Origin: Micromonospora sp. WMMD1102
GTDB lineage: Bacteria > Actinomycetota > Actinomycetes > Mycobacteriales > Micromonosporaceae
Length of the DNA: 64,000 bases
Assembly (NCBI RefSeq): GCF_029626265.1
Contig: NZ_JARUBN010000001.1
Coordinates: 2,232,001 to 2,296,000, forward strand
Direction of reading: 5' to 3'
Below are positions 1 through 9,104 of the stretch, in pieces. A program made the translations under genes and the position numbers. Below the pieces are notes generated by a model. It worked only from the letters and a program-made list of their open reading frames with translations, was not told the origin of the DNA and did no database searches. Position 1 is the first letter of the stretch. Every line of letters starts with the position of its first letter.

Positions 1-706
1 GGACGAGGGTGTCGTTGGTGCCGTGCCACAGCTGGATCGGCGGGCGGGTGCCGGTGAAGCTGGGGTGGGCGGCGCGGACGAGGTTGCCCCATTCCTGGGG
101 GGTGCGGTTCATGGTGCCGTTGGTGCAGGGGCCGCCGGGTGGGTAGGCGGCTGCGTTGGCGAAGCAGCCGAAGGGTACGCCCATGAAGGATGCGCCGGCT
201 TTGAACAGGTCGGGGTAGACGGCGAGCATGTGCTGGGTCATCATGCCGCCGGAGGAGCTGCCGGTGGCGTAGACCCGGTTGATGTCGCCGCCGTGTTGGG
301 TGCGGGCGTAGTTGACCATGGATTCGATGGAGACGGGGTCGCTGCCGCCGCCGCGCCGTTTGGATGCGTCCGACCAGGTGTCGAAGCATCTGCCGAAGCC
401 GGCTTCCTGCATGGCGGAGGGGTAGATGACGATGAAGCCGTACTGGTTGGACAGTGAGGCGAATTCGCTGCCTGAGTAGAAGCCTGGTCCGGAGCCGCCG
501 CAGCCGTGCATGGCGACGACGATCGGTGGGTTGGCCGGGTGGTTGTCGGGGACGTAGATGTGCATTCGCATGCCGCCGGGGTTGTTGCCGAAGTTGGTCA
601 CCTCGACCAGCGACGCGGCGGACGCCGGCGGGGACAGGGCAACGCCCCCGACCGCGAGGAGCACGGCGCTGGCGGACGCTACCAGCGCCGCCCTGGTTCG
701 TGACAT
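1..706 (-). CDS. Secreted PHB depolymerase/feruloyl-esterase-type alpha/beta hydrolase, 3' end cut by window
   Basis: The minus-strand frame runs open from the ATG at 706 to the window edge (about 235 codons seen, no stop). The N-terminus is a signal peptide (Arg near the start, an Ala/Val/Leu-rich core, then ASAA), so the enzyme is probably exported. The oxyanion-hole region HGCGGSG, the nucleophile elbow TGSSSGG and a further PIQLWHGTND stretch near the catalytic Asp are as in the esterase_phb (LpqC-like) family, which cleaves polyhydroxyalkanoates or cinnamoyl esters. The catalytic His would lie outside the window. An A/T-rich stretch just upstream (710-775) probably holds the promoter. 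The substrate cannot be told from sequence. Confidence 0.85.
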   Translation of the reverse strand, partial: MSRTRAALVASASAVLLAVGGVALSPPASAASLVEVTNFGNNPGGMRMHIYVPDNHPANPPIVVAMHGCGGSGPGFYSGSEFASLSNQYGFIVIYPSAMQEAGFGRCFDTWSDASKRRGGGSDPVSIESMVNYARTQHGGDINRVYATGSSSGGMMTQHMLAVYPDLFKAGASFMGVPFGCFANAAAYPPGGPCTNGTMNRTPQEWGNLVRAAHPSFTGTRPPIQLWHGTNDTLV

Positions 707-1283
707 GGCACCTCCATCGATATTCGTATATCTAGAGACCTTAGGCATGTCAGTGACGACCGTCAAGTAAGTGTCTAACGTGTTCTGACGCCTGAGTGGA
801 TCCCGCCCGAGAAGTCGGCCGGGTCACGGGCCGGTGCAGGAGGGTGACCCGGATGACCGGACACTGCCGCCGAGGAAGCCGAAGGCGGTCGCCCCCGACG
901 CCGCCCGTGACCCGTCGTACCAGGCGTTACGCGCCCGACACGGTGGAACCGCCGGGCTCGCACCAGTCACAGACGGGACTCGCCGACGTGCGGTTCCCGC
1001 CGACGCGGCGCAGGTGCGGCGACACGGGCGCTGCCGAGTACCCCGCACGGAAGGCTGGCCACGGTTGATCGACGAGTACGAGCGGGCCGTTTGCGCGAAA
1101 CCGAGTTCTCGAACGGTACGGTGCACCGGGCGCGACCTCGGATTCTTCGGCGCGGAACGACTCCAATAATTGTTTGTTACATCATTGGATAGCAATAGCC
1201 GTTGATGGATGCATCCCGGGTCGTCGGCTAGCATATCCTCGTGACTGTCGCTCCTTCTTCCATTCCGGGCGTGCGTCGTCGTC
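707..1283. other. Intergenic region with no convincing gene; palindrome before the LAL gene
   Basis: This 577-base divergent spacer holds only high-GC frames without recognisable motifs. From about 1165 to 1240 composition becomes A/T-richer and includes a perfect 10-bp palindrome, GGATGCATCC (1207-1216), about 70 bases before the LAL start. This is a plausible operator or promoter zone, but I cannot place -35/-10 boxes with confidence. Confidence 0.5.
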
Positions 1284-4160
1284 ATGTTCCCAGTTGAGCT
1301 GCCGACCGTCTGGGCCGGCCGGGAGAAGGAGCTGGCGGCACTGCACACGGCCGTCGAGGCCACCCGTCAGGGCCGGGGATCGGTGCTCTGGGTGGAAGGC
1401 GAGGCCGGCATCGGCAAGTCCTCCCTGGTGGCCGCCGGCCTCACCAGAGGCGGGTTTCGGCGCCGCGAGCTGTTGTGGGGCACCGCGGACCAGTTGTCCC
1501 ACCGTTTTCCGCTGCGGGTGATGCTGGACTGCCTCCAGGTGCGGCCGCGCTCACCGGATCCCCGCCGGGCGCGGATAGCCGAATTCCTCCAGGACCGCCG
1601 ACCGGGGCTGTTCGCCGCGGACGACGTCGCCTACACCGCCACCGAGATGCTCGTGGCGCTCGTCGACGAACTCTCCACCGACACGCCCACCGTGCTGGTT
1701 CTCGACGATCTGCAATGGGCGGACGAAGCGTCGTTGATGCTGTGGCACCGGCTCGCCCTGGCCGCCGAGGAACTTCCGCTCCTGCTGGTCAGCGCCACCC
1801 GTCCGGTACCGGCCCGGCAGGACGTGCAGACGCTGCGGGCGGCGACGCTGCGCCGTGGCGGCACCCTGCTCCCGCTCGGCGCGCTCGGCGCCGACGACGT
1901 CCGGGCCCTGGTCACCGGAATGCTCGGGATGCCACCGGGACCCGCGCTCAACCGTCTGCTCGGGCGGGCCATGGGCAACCCGTTGTACCTGCGTGAACTG
2001 CTCGACGCCCTGGCGCGCGAGCAGACGGCCGGCACCGCGGTGGCCGAGGGCGAACTCTCCGACGACGCGTTCGAGCGGGTTCCGGCCTCCTTCACCGCCG
2101 CGCTGAGCGACCGGCTCAGCGTGGTCTCGGTGGCGACCGCCCAGATGCTGCGCACCGCCTCCCTGCTCGGCGGCGAGTTCGCGGTCACCGATCTCGCCGC
2201 ACTGCTGCGGCGCACGGCCTCGGACCTGGCCGAGGGCTTGCAGGACGCGGTCGCGGCCGGCATCGTCGTCGGCGTCGGCGACCAACTCGCCTTCCGGCAT
2301 CCGCTGATCCGACAGGCCCTCTACGACAGCGTGCCGGCCGCACTGCGGGCGGCGCTGCACTGCGAGGCGGCGAAGGCGCTGGCGACGGCCGGTGCCGAAC
2401 CGCTGCGGGTGGCCCAGCAACTGCTGGCGGCCGGCCGCCCGGGTGACGAGTGGACACGTAGCTGGGTGGTGGAGGCGGCACCGGCACTGTCCGCCCACGC
2501 CCCGGACATCGCGATGGAACTCCTCCAGCGGGAGCTGGAGGCGAGTCAACTCGACCGGACCGACCGGGCCGCGCTGACCGTCGAACTCGCCCGGGTACTG
2601 CTCGGTGCCGGCCGCCATCCGGAGGCCGCCGAACGGGCCCGGCAGGCGCTCGCCGTGGCGACCCGGCCCGAGCACCGGGTCGAGATGTCCTCGATCCTGG
2701 CCCGCACACTGTTCCACCAGGGTCGCAACGAGGAGGCCGTGGACGTGGTCCGGAGTGCGCTCGGCCGCCCGGACGTACCGGCGGTCTGGCGGGCCCGCCT
2801 GTTGGCCTCGCTGTCGATGTTCGAGCGGGCCAGTACCGGCGACCTGGACACCGCCGACGGCACCGCGCGTCAGGCGCTGCGGGTGGGAGAGGACGCCGGG
2901 GACGCGTTCGCCACCGCCTACGCGTTGACCGACCTGTGGCTGACGCACTCGATCCGGCGGGACCACGACGCCGCGCTCGGCTACGTCGACCGGGCACTGA
3001 TGGTGCTGGGTGACGCACCCGAACACACCGACCTGCGGACCTTCGCCTTCGACGGCCGGATCTTCAGCCTGCAGAACCTCGATCGCTGGCCGGAGGCGGA
3101 GGCGACCCTGCGCCGAGCCCGCGACCTGGGTCAGCGGGCCGCCGGATCCGGCCAGGGCGTCTCGGCGCTCACCGCGGCCGTGTTGTTGTACTGGCTCGGT
3201 CGGTGGGACGACGCCCTGGCCGAACTCGACACCGTCGACCGCGACACCGCCGGTATCACCTACTCCGGGCTGCGTGAGCGGGGACCGGCGTTGCTCCGGC
3301 ACGGTGTCGCCGCGTTCATCGCCGGACACCGGGGTGAGAACGGCACGGCGGCCGAACACCTCCGGGCGGGTCTCGCGCTTCCCGTCCGGACCGTCGCCGA
3401 CCGGGAGAACCGGGACTTCCTGCTCGCCGCCCGCGCGCTCGCGGCCGAGCAGGAGGGGGAGCCGGCGCGGGCGCTGTCGCTGCTGGCGGCGCTCCTGGAA
3501 CGCGCACCCGGCGAGATGACCCTGCTGCACCAGTGGATGCCCGAGCTGGTCCGACTCGCGGCGGCGGTCGACGACCGGGCGGCGGCGCGGGCGGCGTTGC
3601 TGGCCTGCCGGGCCGAGGCCGAGGCGGAGTCCCGGCCGGGTCGGGCCGCCGCGGCGGTGCGCCGGTGTCAGGGCCTGCTCGACGCGGATCCGGCGCCGCT
3701 GCACGAGGCGGTCGCGTACTACCGGTCGGTCGGTTCACCTGTCGAGTTGACCGGGACGCTGGAGGACCTGGCCGCGGTGCTCGCCGTGGGCGGCCGGCAG
3801 GCCGAGGCGAGGACGCTGCTGGGCGAGGTGATCGACCGGTACGACGCGCTCGGGGCGCTCTGGGACATCCGTCGGGCCGAGGGCCGGCTCCGCCGCGCCG
3901 GCGTGCGTCGGGGTGTCCGCGGTCCCCGGCCGGCGCGTGCACAGATCGGCTGGGAGGCGCTCACCCCGACCGAGACCCGGGTGGCCGTCCTGGTCGCCGA
4001 GGGACGGTCCACACCGGACATCGCCCGGGAGATGTATCTCTCCCGACGCACCGTGCAGACCCACATCTCGCACGTCCTCGGCAAGCTCGGCGTACGGAGC
4101 CGGGTGGAGATCGCCCGGGAGGCGTTGCGCCGGGAGACCGTCGCCGACGGTGGAGTCTGA
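1284..4160 (+). CDS. LAL-family (large ATP-binding) LuxR transcriptional regulator
   Basis: This 958-residue protein has the LAL layout: an N-terminal AAA/STAND-type NTPase with Walker A GEAGIGKSS (residues 39-47) and Walker B VLVLDD followed by LQWADE (about 137-146), a long alpha-helical TPR-like middle (about 350-850), and a C-terminal LuxR helix-turn-helix (about 892-950, with LTPTETRV, TPDIAREM and RRTVQTHI). Such proteins are signal-dependent activators. The length is typical for the family. It stands alone on the plus strand next to the CIS locus, and some Streptomyces CIS loci, as I recall, also carry a LAL regulator, so control of the CIS is plausible but inferred. Confidence 0.9.
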   Translation: MFPVELPTVWAGREKELAALHTAVEATRQGRGSVLWVEGEAGIGKSSLVAAGLTRGGFRRRELLWGTADQLSHRFPLRVMLDCLQVRPRSPDPRRARIAEFLQDRRPGLFAADDVAYTATEMLVALVDELSTDTPTVLVLDDLQWADEASLMLWHRLALAAEELPLLLVSATRPVPARQDVQTLRAATLRRGGTLLPLGALGADDVRALVTGMLGMPPGPALNRLLGRAMGNPLYLRELLDALAREQTAGTAVAEGELSDDAFERVPASFTAALSDRLSVVSVATAQMLRTASLLGGEFAVTDLAALLRRTASDLAEGLQDAVAAGIVVGVGDQLAFRHPLIRQALYDSVPAALRAALHCEAAKALATAGAEPLRVAQQLLAAGRPGDEWTRSWVVEAAPALSAHAPDIAMELLQRELEASQLDRTDRAALTVELARVLLGAGRHPEAAERARQALAVATRPEHRVEMSSILARTLFHQGRNEEAVDVVRSALGRPDVPAVWRARLLASLSMFERASTGDLDTADGTARQALRVGEDAGDAFATAYALTDLWLTHSIRRDHDAALGYVDRALMVLGDAPEHTDLRTFAFDGRIFSLQNLDRWPEAEATLRRARDLGQRAAGSGQGVSALTAAVLLYWLGRWDDALAELDTVDRDTAGITYSGLRERGPALLRHGVAAFIAGHRGENGTAAEHLRAGLALPVRTVADRENRDFLLAARALAAEQEGEPARALSLLAALLERAPGEMTLLHQWMPELVRLAAAVDDRAAARAALLACRAEAEAESRPGRAAAAVRRCQGLLDADPAPLHEAVAYYRSVGSPVELTGTLEDLAAVLAVGGRQAEARTLLGEVIDRYDALGALWDIRRAEGRLRRAGVRRGVRGPRPARAQIGWEALTPTETRVAVLVAEGRSTPDIAREMYLSRRTVQTHISHVLGKLGVRSRVEIAREALRRETVADGGV

Positions 4161-4496
4161 CGCCCGGACACCACCGCCCGGTCGGGGCGACGGCGGATGG
4201 CTCCTCCGCCGGGGACATCCGTCATCTGACGTGGAGTAGCCGGCGCCGGACCGGACGGTTTCGCCGGGGTGCCGGGCTCGGGCGACACCGCCGGCACGTC
4301 CGTCGGTCAGGTTGCCGACCCGGGCCGGCGGCCAGCCCGAGGTGCGGGCTGGACATGACGGGCAGCGGCCGGGGCGGGGATCCGGCCACCGCCGAGGCCG
4401 GACCGGTGCACGTCAACTAACCGATGTCCACGGCGGCCCGCTGGCCCAGGCTGGGTCTACGCGAGGGCGACCGACGCCAGGAGGAGGAGTTCCGAG
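4161..4496. other. Leader region of the SARP-like gene
   Basis: I see no gene in this 336-base gap. It contains the 18-bp element at 4214-4231 described separately. An AGGAGGAG ribosome-binding site lies about 7 bases before the next start. Confidence 0.55.
4214..4231 (+). promoter_or_regulatory. 18-bp element shared with the sheath-gene promoter region
   Basis: The sequence is GACATCCGTCATCTGACG. It matches the minus strand of 18550-18567 at 17 of 18 positions. Its right half contains the inverted repeat GTCA-TC-TGAC. It precedes the SARP-like gene and points in its direction. Together with the second copy it looks like a binding site of a CIS-locus regulator; this is inference from identity and position. 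Confidence 0.55.
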
Positions 4497-5315
4497 ATGG
4501 GATATTCGACTCAGCAGACGTTCCGGAGTCGGGCGGCCGAGCAGCCGGCGCCGGAGACCGGACCGCCGTCGGCGTACGCCGGTCCGCCGCTCGTGGTGCG
4601 CTGCCTCGGCGGGTTCGAGTTGAGGATCCCGGGCCGGCAGTTGGACTGGACGACGGTCCGGCCGAGGGTCCGGGCCCTGCTCCGCTTCCTGGCCGCACAC
4701 GGAGGACGGCCGGTGCACCGTGAGATCATCCTGGCGGCGCTCTGGCCGGAACTACCGGTCGGGTCCGGCATTCGCAACCTGCACGTGGGCGTCTCCACGC
4801 TCCGGGCGTTCCTCGAACCAGGCGTGCGGCGCGGACAGTCCACGCTCGTCCGGCGTGACGGCGAGTCCTACCGGCTGGCGCTGCCACGTGCCGCGCTCTG
4901 CGACGTGCGCTCGTTCGAGGAGGCGATCGCGGCCTGGCGCCGGACCGTCGGTACGGGACAGCGTCGCGTCGAGGCGGCCGCCCTGCGGGAGGCCCTCGCC
5001 CAGTACGCGGGCGACCTGCTGCCGGAGGACGGGCCGGTGGAGTGGGTCGTGGCCGAACGCGACCGCTACCGCACGTTGGCGGCGGAGTCGGCGGCGACGC
5101 TCGCCGCGCTCGAACTGGAGGCGGGGCACCTGGCCGGGGCGGTCGCGGCGGCGCGGCGCGGACTGGAGATCGACGGCTTCCGTGACGACGCCTGGCGGGT
5201 ACTGGTCGAGGCGCACCAGCGTTCCGGCGACGCGGCGGCGGCCGCGCGGACCCGCAGCGCGTACGGCCGGGTGTTGCGGACGCTCGGCGTGCCCGGACCG
5301 GCCTGGGCCGCGTGA
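4497..5315 (+). CDS. SARP-like regulator (winged helix plus BTAD domain)
   Basis: This is a 272-residue protein. After a disordered N-terminus, residues about 31-105 match the OmpR/PhoB-type winged helix of SARP/AfsR regulators (CLGGFEL, followed by LLRFLAAHGG and a YRLALP ending). Residues about 110-265 form the helical bacterial transcriptional activation domain (BTAD), with ALREALAQYAGDLLPED. SARPs bind direct heptamer repeats and activate secondary-metabolite and other clusters. The ATG is preceded by a strong AGGAGGAG site. It lies between the LAL gene and the convergent end of the CIS structural operon, so it is a candidate CIS regulator. Its stop codon lies inside a 28-bp duplication. 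Confidence 0.85.
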   Translation: MGYSTQQTFRSRAAEQPAPETGPPSAYAGPPLVVRCLGGFELRIPGRQLDWTTVRPRVRALLRFLAAHGGRPVHREIILAALWPELPVGSGIRNLHVGVSTLRAFLEPGVRRGQSTLVRRDGESYRLALPRAALCDVRSFEEAIAAWRRTVGTGQRRVEAAALREALAQYAGDLLPEDGPVEWVVAERDRYRTLAAESAATLAALELEAGHLAGAVAAARRGLEIDGFRDDAWRVLVEAHQRSGDAAAAARTRSAYGRVLRTLGVPGPAWAA

Positions 5316-5354
5316 GAGCGGCCGCAACCGGCCTGGGCCGCGTGAGAGCGGCCG
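5297..5354. repeat. Tandem duplication spanning the SARP stop codon
   Basis: Two identical 28-base copies (5297-5324 and 5327-5354) are separated by 2 bases. The first contains the last codons and the TGA of the SARP-like gene; the second repeats them, including an in-register TGA, in the convergent spacer. Confidence 0.9.
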
Positions 5355-5361
5355 TGCGTCC

Positions 5362-6558
5362 TCAGCCGGGACGGCGGAAGACCTCCACCTCGGCGATCGC
5401 GGTACGGCGGTCGGCCGCGCCGCCGTAGTTCTGGCGGACGGTCAACCGGATCCGCACCACGTCCGGGAAGACCCGGCGGAAGGTTTGCGGACCGGCCTGG
5501 TCGGCAAGCCGCAACGTGGTGGTTTCCGGGCCGGTCCGACCGGTCCAGACGGTTAGTTCCAGCTCCGCCGGTCGGGCCTGCCGCAGGAACACGTCGCGCT
5601 GGGCCGACACACCGGAATGGACGATCAGGTCGAGCAGCCGGATCGGCGTGCCGAAGGTCAGTTCCACGTACTCGCCGTGCCCCGCGCCGGTCCCGGCCGG
5701 TGCCCAGTAGGTGTTGCTGATTCCGTCCACGACCAGCTCCGCGGCGTGGTTCCGCGCCTGGCTCGACGCGCGGACCGACACCGGACTCACCGGTTCCGGA
5801 TCGACGAGCCGGTCACGTACGGCGTCGCTGCCCCGGGCGCCGAGCCGGACCACGCCGTAGCCGAGGCCGACGAGCAGGGCGACGGCGAGCAGCAGGATGC
5901 CGATCCGGTGGACCAGACCCCAGCCGCCCGAGCGGCGCCGGACCAACCACCGCGCCGCCCGGAGCAGAACCCGGCAGAGCCGACGCCACCACGACAGCCG
6001 GACCGTCGACCCGGGGCGGGCGGCGCCGAGGGCCGCGCCGCACCGCCGGCAGAATCTCCGGTCGCGTGGGTTGCCGGTCGCACAGGCCGGGCAGACGACG
6101 TCGCCGGAACCCTCGTCCGGCTCGGGCGGGCGTTGTCGTACCACGGGTCGGCGGACCCGCGGCCGAGCAGGCTGGACAGCCTCCACGACCGAGCCCGCCC
6201 CCCGGTCCGCCGCCGCCCCGGCCTGTGCCGCCGTCCCGGCCTGCGCCGTGGTTCCCGCCTCGGCCGTGGTTCCCGCCTCGGGCCGCTGGCCCGTGGTTTC
6301 CGCTTGCGTGGGGCGCGTGGGTCCCGCTTTGGTCCGCTGGCCCGTGGTTCCCGCTTGTCGGGGGCCCGTGGGCTCCGCTCCCGTCCGGTGACCCGCCGGA
6401 GGGACCGCCGTGGCCGAGGGCCGGACGGCAGGGGGCGGAGTCGACGGCCGGCCCGGAGGCAGCGCGTCCGCGGTCTGTTCCCACTCTAGAAAGGATCCGC
6501 AGACCGCGCAGAAGGCACCGCCGGGTTCGGCCGGCGCGCACCGGTCACAACGTTCCAT
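5362..6558 (-). CDS. Zinc-ribbon / transmembrane / discoidin-like protein (CisA-like CIS membrane anchor candidate)
   Basis: The protein has 398 residues. Order of parts: a zinc ribbon with Cys4, Cys7, Cys17 and Cys20; a Thr/Ala/Gly/Gln-rich low-complexity linker (about 60-120); a second CPAC...CRRC ribbon (about 156-173); a basic stretch; one membrane helix (about 218-238); and an outside C-terminal domain (about 260-398) resembling F5/8 or NADase-type glycan-binding domains (ASSQ near its start, VDGISNTYWAP, VELTFG). It is the last gene of the CIS structural operon and overlaps the tail-protein-I gene. I chose ATG 6558 over GTG 6567 because GGAG lies 8 bases upstream. As I recall, Streptomyces CIS loci encode a membrane protein, CisA, that docks the particle and triggers firing; the architecture here suits that role. 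The equivalence is inferred. Confidence 0.7.
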   Translation of the reverse strand: MERCDRCAPAEPGGAFCAVCGSFLEWEQTADALPPGRPSTPPPAVRPSATAVPPAGHRTGAEPTGPRQAGTTGQRTKAGPTRPTQAETTGQRPEAGTTAEAGTTAQAGTAAQAGAAADRGAGSVVEAVQPARPRVRRPVVRQRPPEPDEGSGDVVCPACATGNPRDRRFCRRCGAALGAARPGSTVRLSWWRRLCRVLLRAARWLVRRRSGGWGLVHRIGILLLAVALLVGLGYGVVRLGARGSDAVRDRLVDPEPVSPVSVRASSQARNHAAELVVDGISNTYWAPAGTGAGHGEYVELTFGTPIRLLDLIVHSGVSAQRDVFLRQARPAELELTVWTGRTGPETTTLRLADQAGPQTFRRVFPDVVRIRLTVRQNYGGAADRRTAIAEVEVFRRPG

Positions 6559-7123
6559 CGTCGTCACTCCCGCGTACCCCGTCGGCTTCGACGACCACCC
6601 GGACCGTGCACGGCACGTGCGCGGGCCGGTTGGCCTCTACCAGAGCCCGCAGCCGGGCCAGCGGAACCAGGTCGGGGTCGGGCACCCGCACCGTCACCGT
6701 CAGGGCGGGCGCCGCCGTACCCGGAAGCGGCCCGCCCGGTGTCGACGACCAGGCCGTACCGCCGTTCTCGGTCACCTCCGGCCGTACCCCGAAGACCGTC
6801 CGTACCTGCTCGGCCAGGCCCCGCGCCGTGCCGCGTACCCGGTGCAGGGCCACCGCGCTGGCCACCGCCTCGCGACGCTGCCGCACCGTCCACCCCGGCG
6901 CCGTCTCGGCCGCCACCCAGCCGGCGAGCCAGTCGACGAAGTCGGCCGGGGCCAGTCGGGGGTCCAGATAGGCGGCGAGATTGTCCAGCGTCGAGTGCAC
7001 CGGGGCCAGCACCTCGTCGAAGGCGGCCAGCAGCCGCCCGGCCAGCTCGTCGCTGCCGTAGATCGCCGGCAGTCGACTGCCGAACGGATGTGGTGTGCCG
7101 AGACCCGGCACCGCGCCACGCAT
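6545..7123 (-). CDS. Baseplate protein, phage tail protein I / Afp12-like
   Basis: This is a 192-residue protein. The N-terminal half (LPAIYGSDE, then LLAAFDEVLAPVHSTLD and ADFVDWLAGWV) is the pattern of the P2 gpI-like tail proteins found at the end of CIS baseplate operons. The C-terminal half (WTVRQRREAVA, RGTARGLAEQV, then a VTVRVPDPD strand) is also family-like. ATG 7123 is chosen because GAGAGGAG lies 7 bases upstream and because the sequence before it is antisense to the neighbouring gene. It sits 31 bases after the baseplate J gene in the same operon. The expected role is the outer baseplate wedge. Confidence 0.8.
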   Translation of the reverse strand: MRGAVPGLGTPHPFGSRLPAIYGSDELAGRLLAAFDEVLAPVHSTLDNLAAYLDPRLAPADFVDWLAGWVAAETAPGWTVRQRREAVASAVALHRVRGTARGLAEQVRTVFGVRPEVTENGGTAWSSTPGGPLPGTAAPALTVTVRVPDPDLVPLARLRALVEANRPAHVPCTVRVVVEADGVRGSDDDGTL

Positions 7124-7154
7124 GGGACGCTCCTCTCTCCGGCCGGGGCCGGAA

Positions 7155-9104
7155 TCAGCGTTCCTCCACCCGGACCTGATGCTCGTAGGAGAAGACCAGC
7201 GCGTGCGGGTCGAGGGCGACCCGGGGTGTCGCCGCACCGCGCCGGCCGGAGACCGGGTCGGCGGAGAAGAGCAGCACCTCCTCGACCAACGCGACACCGG
7301 GCAGCTGCTGGAGCACTCCGAACAGCTCGCCGGACTGCACCGGCCGGCCGAACGGCCAGCCCGACCCGTCCGGCCCGCCACGCAGCGGGTTGAGATAGCC
7401 GTAGAGCGCGTCCAGCGCGGCGGTCCGGAGCCGCTCGACGGCTGCCCCGGGCCGGGCGGTCAGCCGGGCCGCGACGGTGACGCCCTGGTAGAAGGGGGGC
7501 TCCACGGCCAGGCGTACCCCGATGGGACGGCGGGCGTCGAGGTGCTCGGCAACGGTCGCGAGCATGTCGTCGGGCGGGATCAGCTGCTCGAAACGCAGTC
7601 GGTCACCCGCGTCCGCGACCGCCTCGGGCACGACGAGGACGCGTACCCCGCCGGCGTCGGCGCCGTCCCCGGCTGGCAGGCAGCGGATCCGGGCCGCGGC
7701 CGGCACCGCCTCTCCGGCGATCAGCTCGTAGTCGCGCGCGGTGACCGCCCGGTCCTGGGCCCGCAGCTGCACCGGACCACGCCGGCAGGCGCTCTGTACC
7801 GACTCGCCGTCCACCCCGCCGGCGGCGGCCTCCCGGTTCTCCACCCGGCTCACGTACGGCACCGAGCTGCGCAGCATCGAGATCGCGCCCCGGGCCACGT
7901 TCCCGCGTCGCCCGCCGCCGGTGCGGTACCGGCGGACCCGCAACCGGGCACCGTTCGGCGGCACCGCGCCGTACCGGCGGAGCGTGCCGTCGGGTTCGCG
8001 GACGGCGGGGCCGAACGCCACCTCGCCGGTGGTCCGGTCCACCGTCACGCACCGCTCGTCCGGACCTGTCCCGCCGAACGCGTCCACCTCGACCCACTCC
8101 TGCCAGCCGGTGCCGTCGGAGACCTCGACCAGGAACGGCTCGTCGTCCGGGACCACCGGCGGACGGAGCACCCGGAAGCGTTGCCCCGGCACCCCCTCGG
8201 ACTCGCCGAGGAACTCGCCGACCACCGTCTCGGCGTGCACGGCCGCGACCGTGCCGCCGATCGTGAAGGCCGACGCGGCCCGGATCGTCGGGGACGCCGA
8301 GTAGAACGGCTGGCCGGGCTCGGCGGCCACCAGCCGGCACCGCAGCCAGCCGGCGTGCTGGCCGCCGACGGTGGAGCCGGTGTGCCCAGCCGGGACGTGC
8401 AGCACCACGTCGCCGGGTCGGTTGAGCCCACCGGTGGAGTCGCGGTCGACCTCGCACTCCATCCAGCCGGCGCCGTTCCACGCCTCCCAGCGCAGCGGCG
8501 GCTGCCGGGGGTCGACCCCGATGCCCTCGACCCGGCTCTCCAGGCGCAGCACCACCGCGCAGGACGGTACCGCCGAGTCCAGGCCGAGCAGCAGGGCGTC
8601 GCCGACCGTGGGCGTGGCGGAGAAACAGGACACGTCCCGGCCGTCCCACACCTGGTCGGTACGGTCGACCGCCGGACCGTCGGCGGGATGGACGCGCAGG
8701 TGGGCCAGCTCGCACGGCACGATCGCCAGGTCGGCGGCGGTGGCGAAGACGATGGCCTCCTCCGTCTCGGTACGGACCGTCCCGGCCTCGGTGCCGGCCC
8801 GCAGCAGCACCGCCTCGGCCTGCGGGGCGGCGAGCCAGAACGTGAGGTCGGCCCGGGCGGCGGTCGGCGGGAAGAGCCGGACGCCGATCAGGTCGAGGAA
8901 GGCCAGGTAGTTCTTCTCCGGTACCCGGTTCAACCGGTACAGCAGCTCGTCCGTCATCTGTGCGAACGCCTCGATCAGGGTGACGCCCGGGTCGGACACG
9001 TTGTGGTCCGTCCACTCCGGACAGCGCTGCTGGATGAAGCGCTTGGCGTCGTCGACGAGGTGCTGGAAGCGGCGGTCGTCGAGGTTGGGCGCGGGCAGGG
9101 CCAT
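7155..9104 (-). CDS. Baseplate J / gp6-like wedge protein (Afp11-like)
   Basis: The protein has 649 residues. It begins with LDDRRFQHLVDDAKRFIQ, then HNVSDPGVTLIEAFAQMTD, the characteristic N-terminus of the putative baseplate assembly (baseplate J-like) proteins of CIS loci. The C-terminal part (LRAQDRAVTARDYELIAGEA, later GVTVAARLTARPG and YLNPLRGGPDGSGWPFG) matches the gp6/J-like domain that forms the baseplate ring. ATG 9104 overlaps the stop of the gp25 gene by one base (TGATG), indicating translational coupling. An upstream in-frame extension is antisense to gp25 and was rejected. Confidence 0.92.
   Translation of the reverse strand: MALPAPNLDDRRFQHLVDDAKRFIQQRCPEWTDHNVSDPGVTLIEAFAQMTDELLYRLNRVPEKNYLAFLDLIGVRLFPPTAARADLTFWLAAPQAEAVLLRAGTEAGTVRTETEEAIVFATAADLAIVPCELAHLRVHPADGPAVDRTDQVWDGRDVSCFSATPTVGDALLLGLDSAVPSCAVVLRLESRVEGIGVDPRQPPLRWEAWNGAGWMECEVDRDSTGGLNRPGDVVLHVPAGHTGSTVGGQHAGWLRCRLVAAEPGQPFYSASPTIRAASAFTIGGTVAAVHAETVVGEFLGESEGVPGQRFRVLRPPVVPDDEPFLVEVSDGTGWQEWVEVDAFGGTGPDERCVTVDRTTGEVAFGPAVREPDGTLRRYGAVPPNGARLRVRRYRTGGGRRGNVARGAISMLRSSVPYVSRVENREAAAGGVDGESVQSACRRGPVQLRAQDRAVTARDYELIAGEAVPAAARIRCLPAGDGADAGGVRVLVVPEAVADAGDRLRFEQLIPPDDMLATVAEHLDARRPIGVRLAVEPPFYQGVTVAARLTARPGAAVERLRTAALDALYGYLNPLRGGPDGSGWPFGRPVQSGELFGVLQQLPGVALVEEVLLFSADPVSGRRGAATPRVALDPHALVFSYEHQVRVEER

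Noticed and set aside
834..1169. Plus-strand frame of 111 codons in the gap before the LAL gene
   Set aside because: No motif, no ribosome-binding site, and composition typical of random high-GC sequence.
4239..4500. Small frames between the LAL and SARP genes
   Set aside because: Extended frames here (for example 3533-4420 plus) begin inside the LAL gene in another frame and show no family features.
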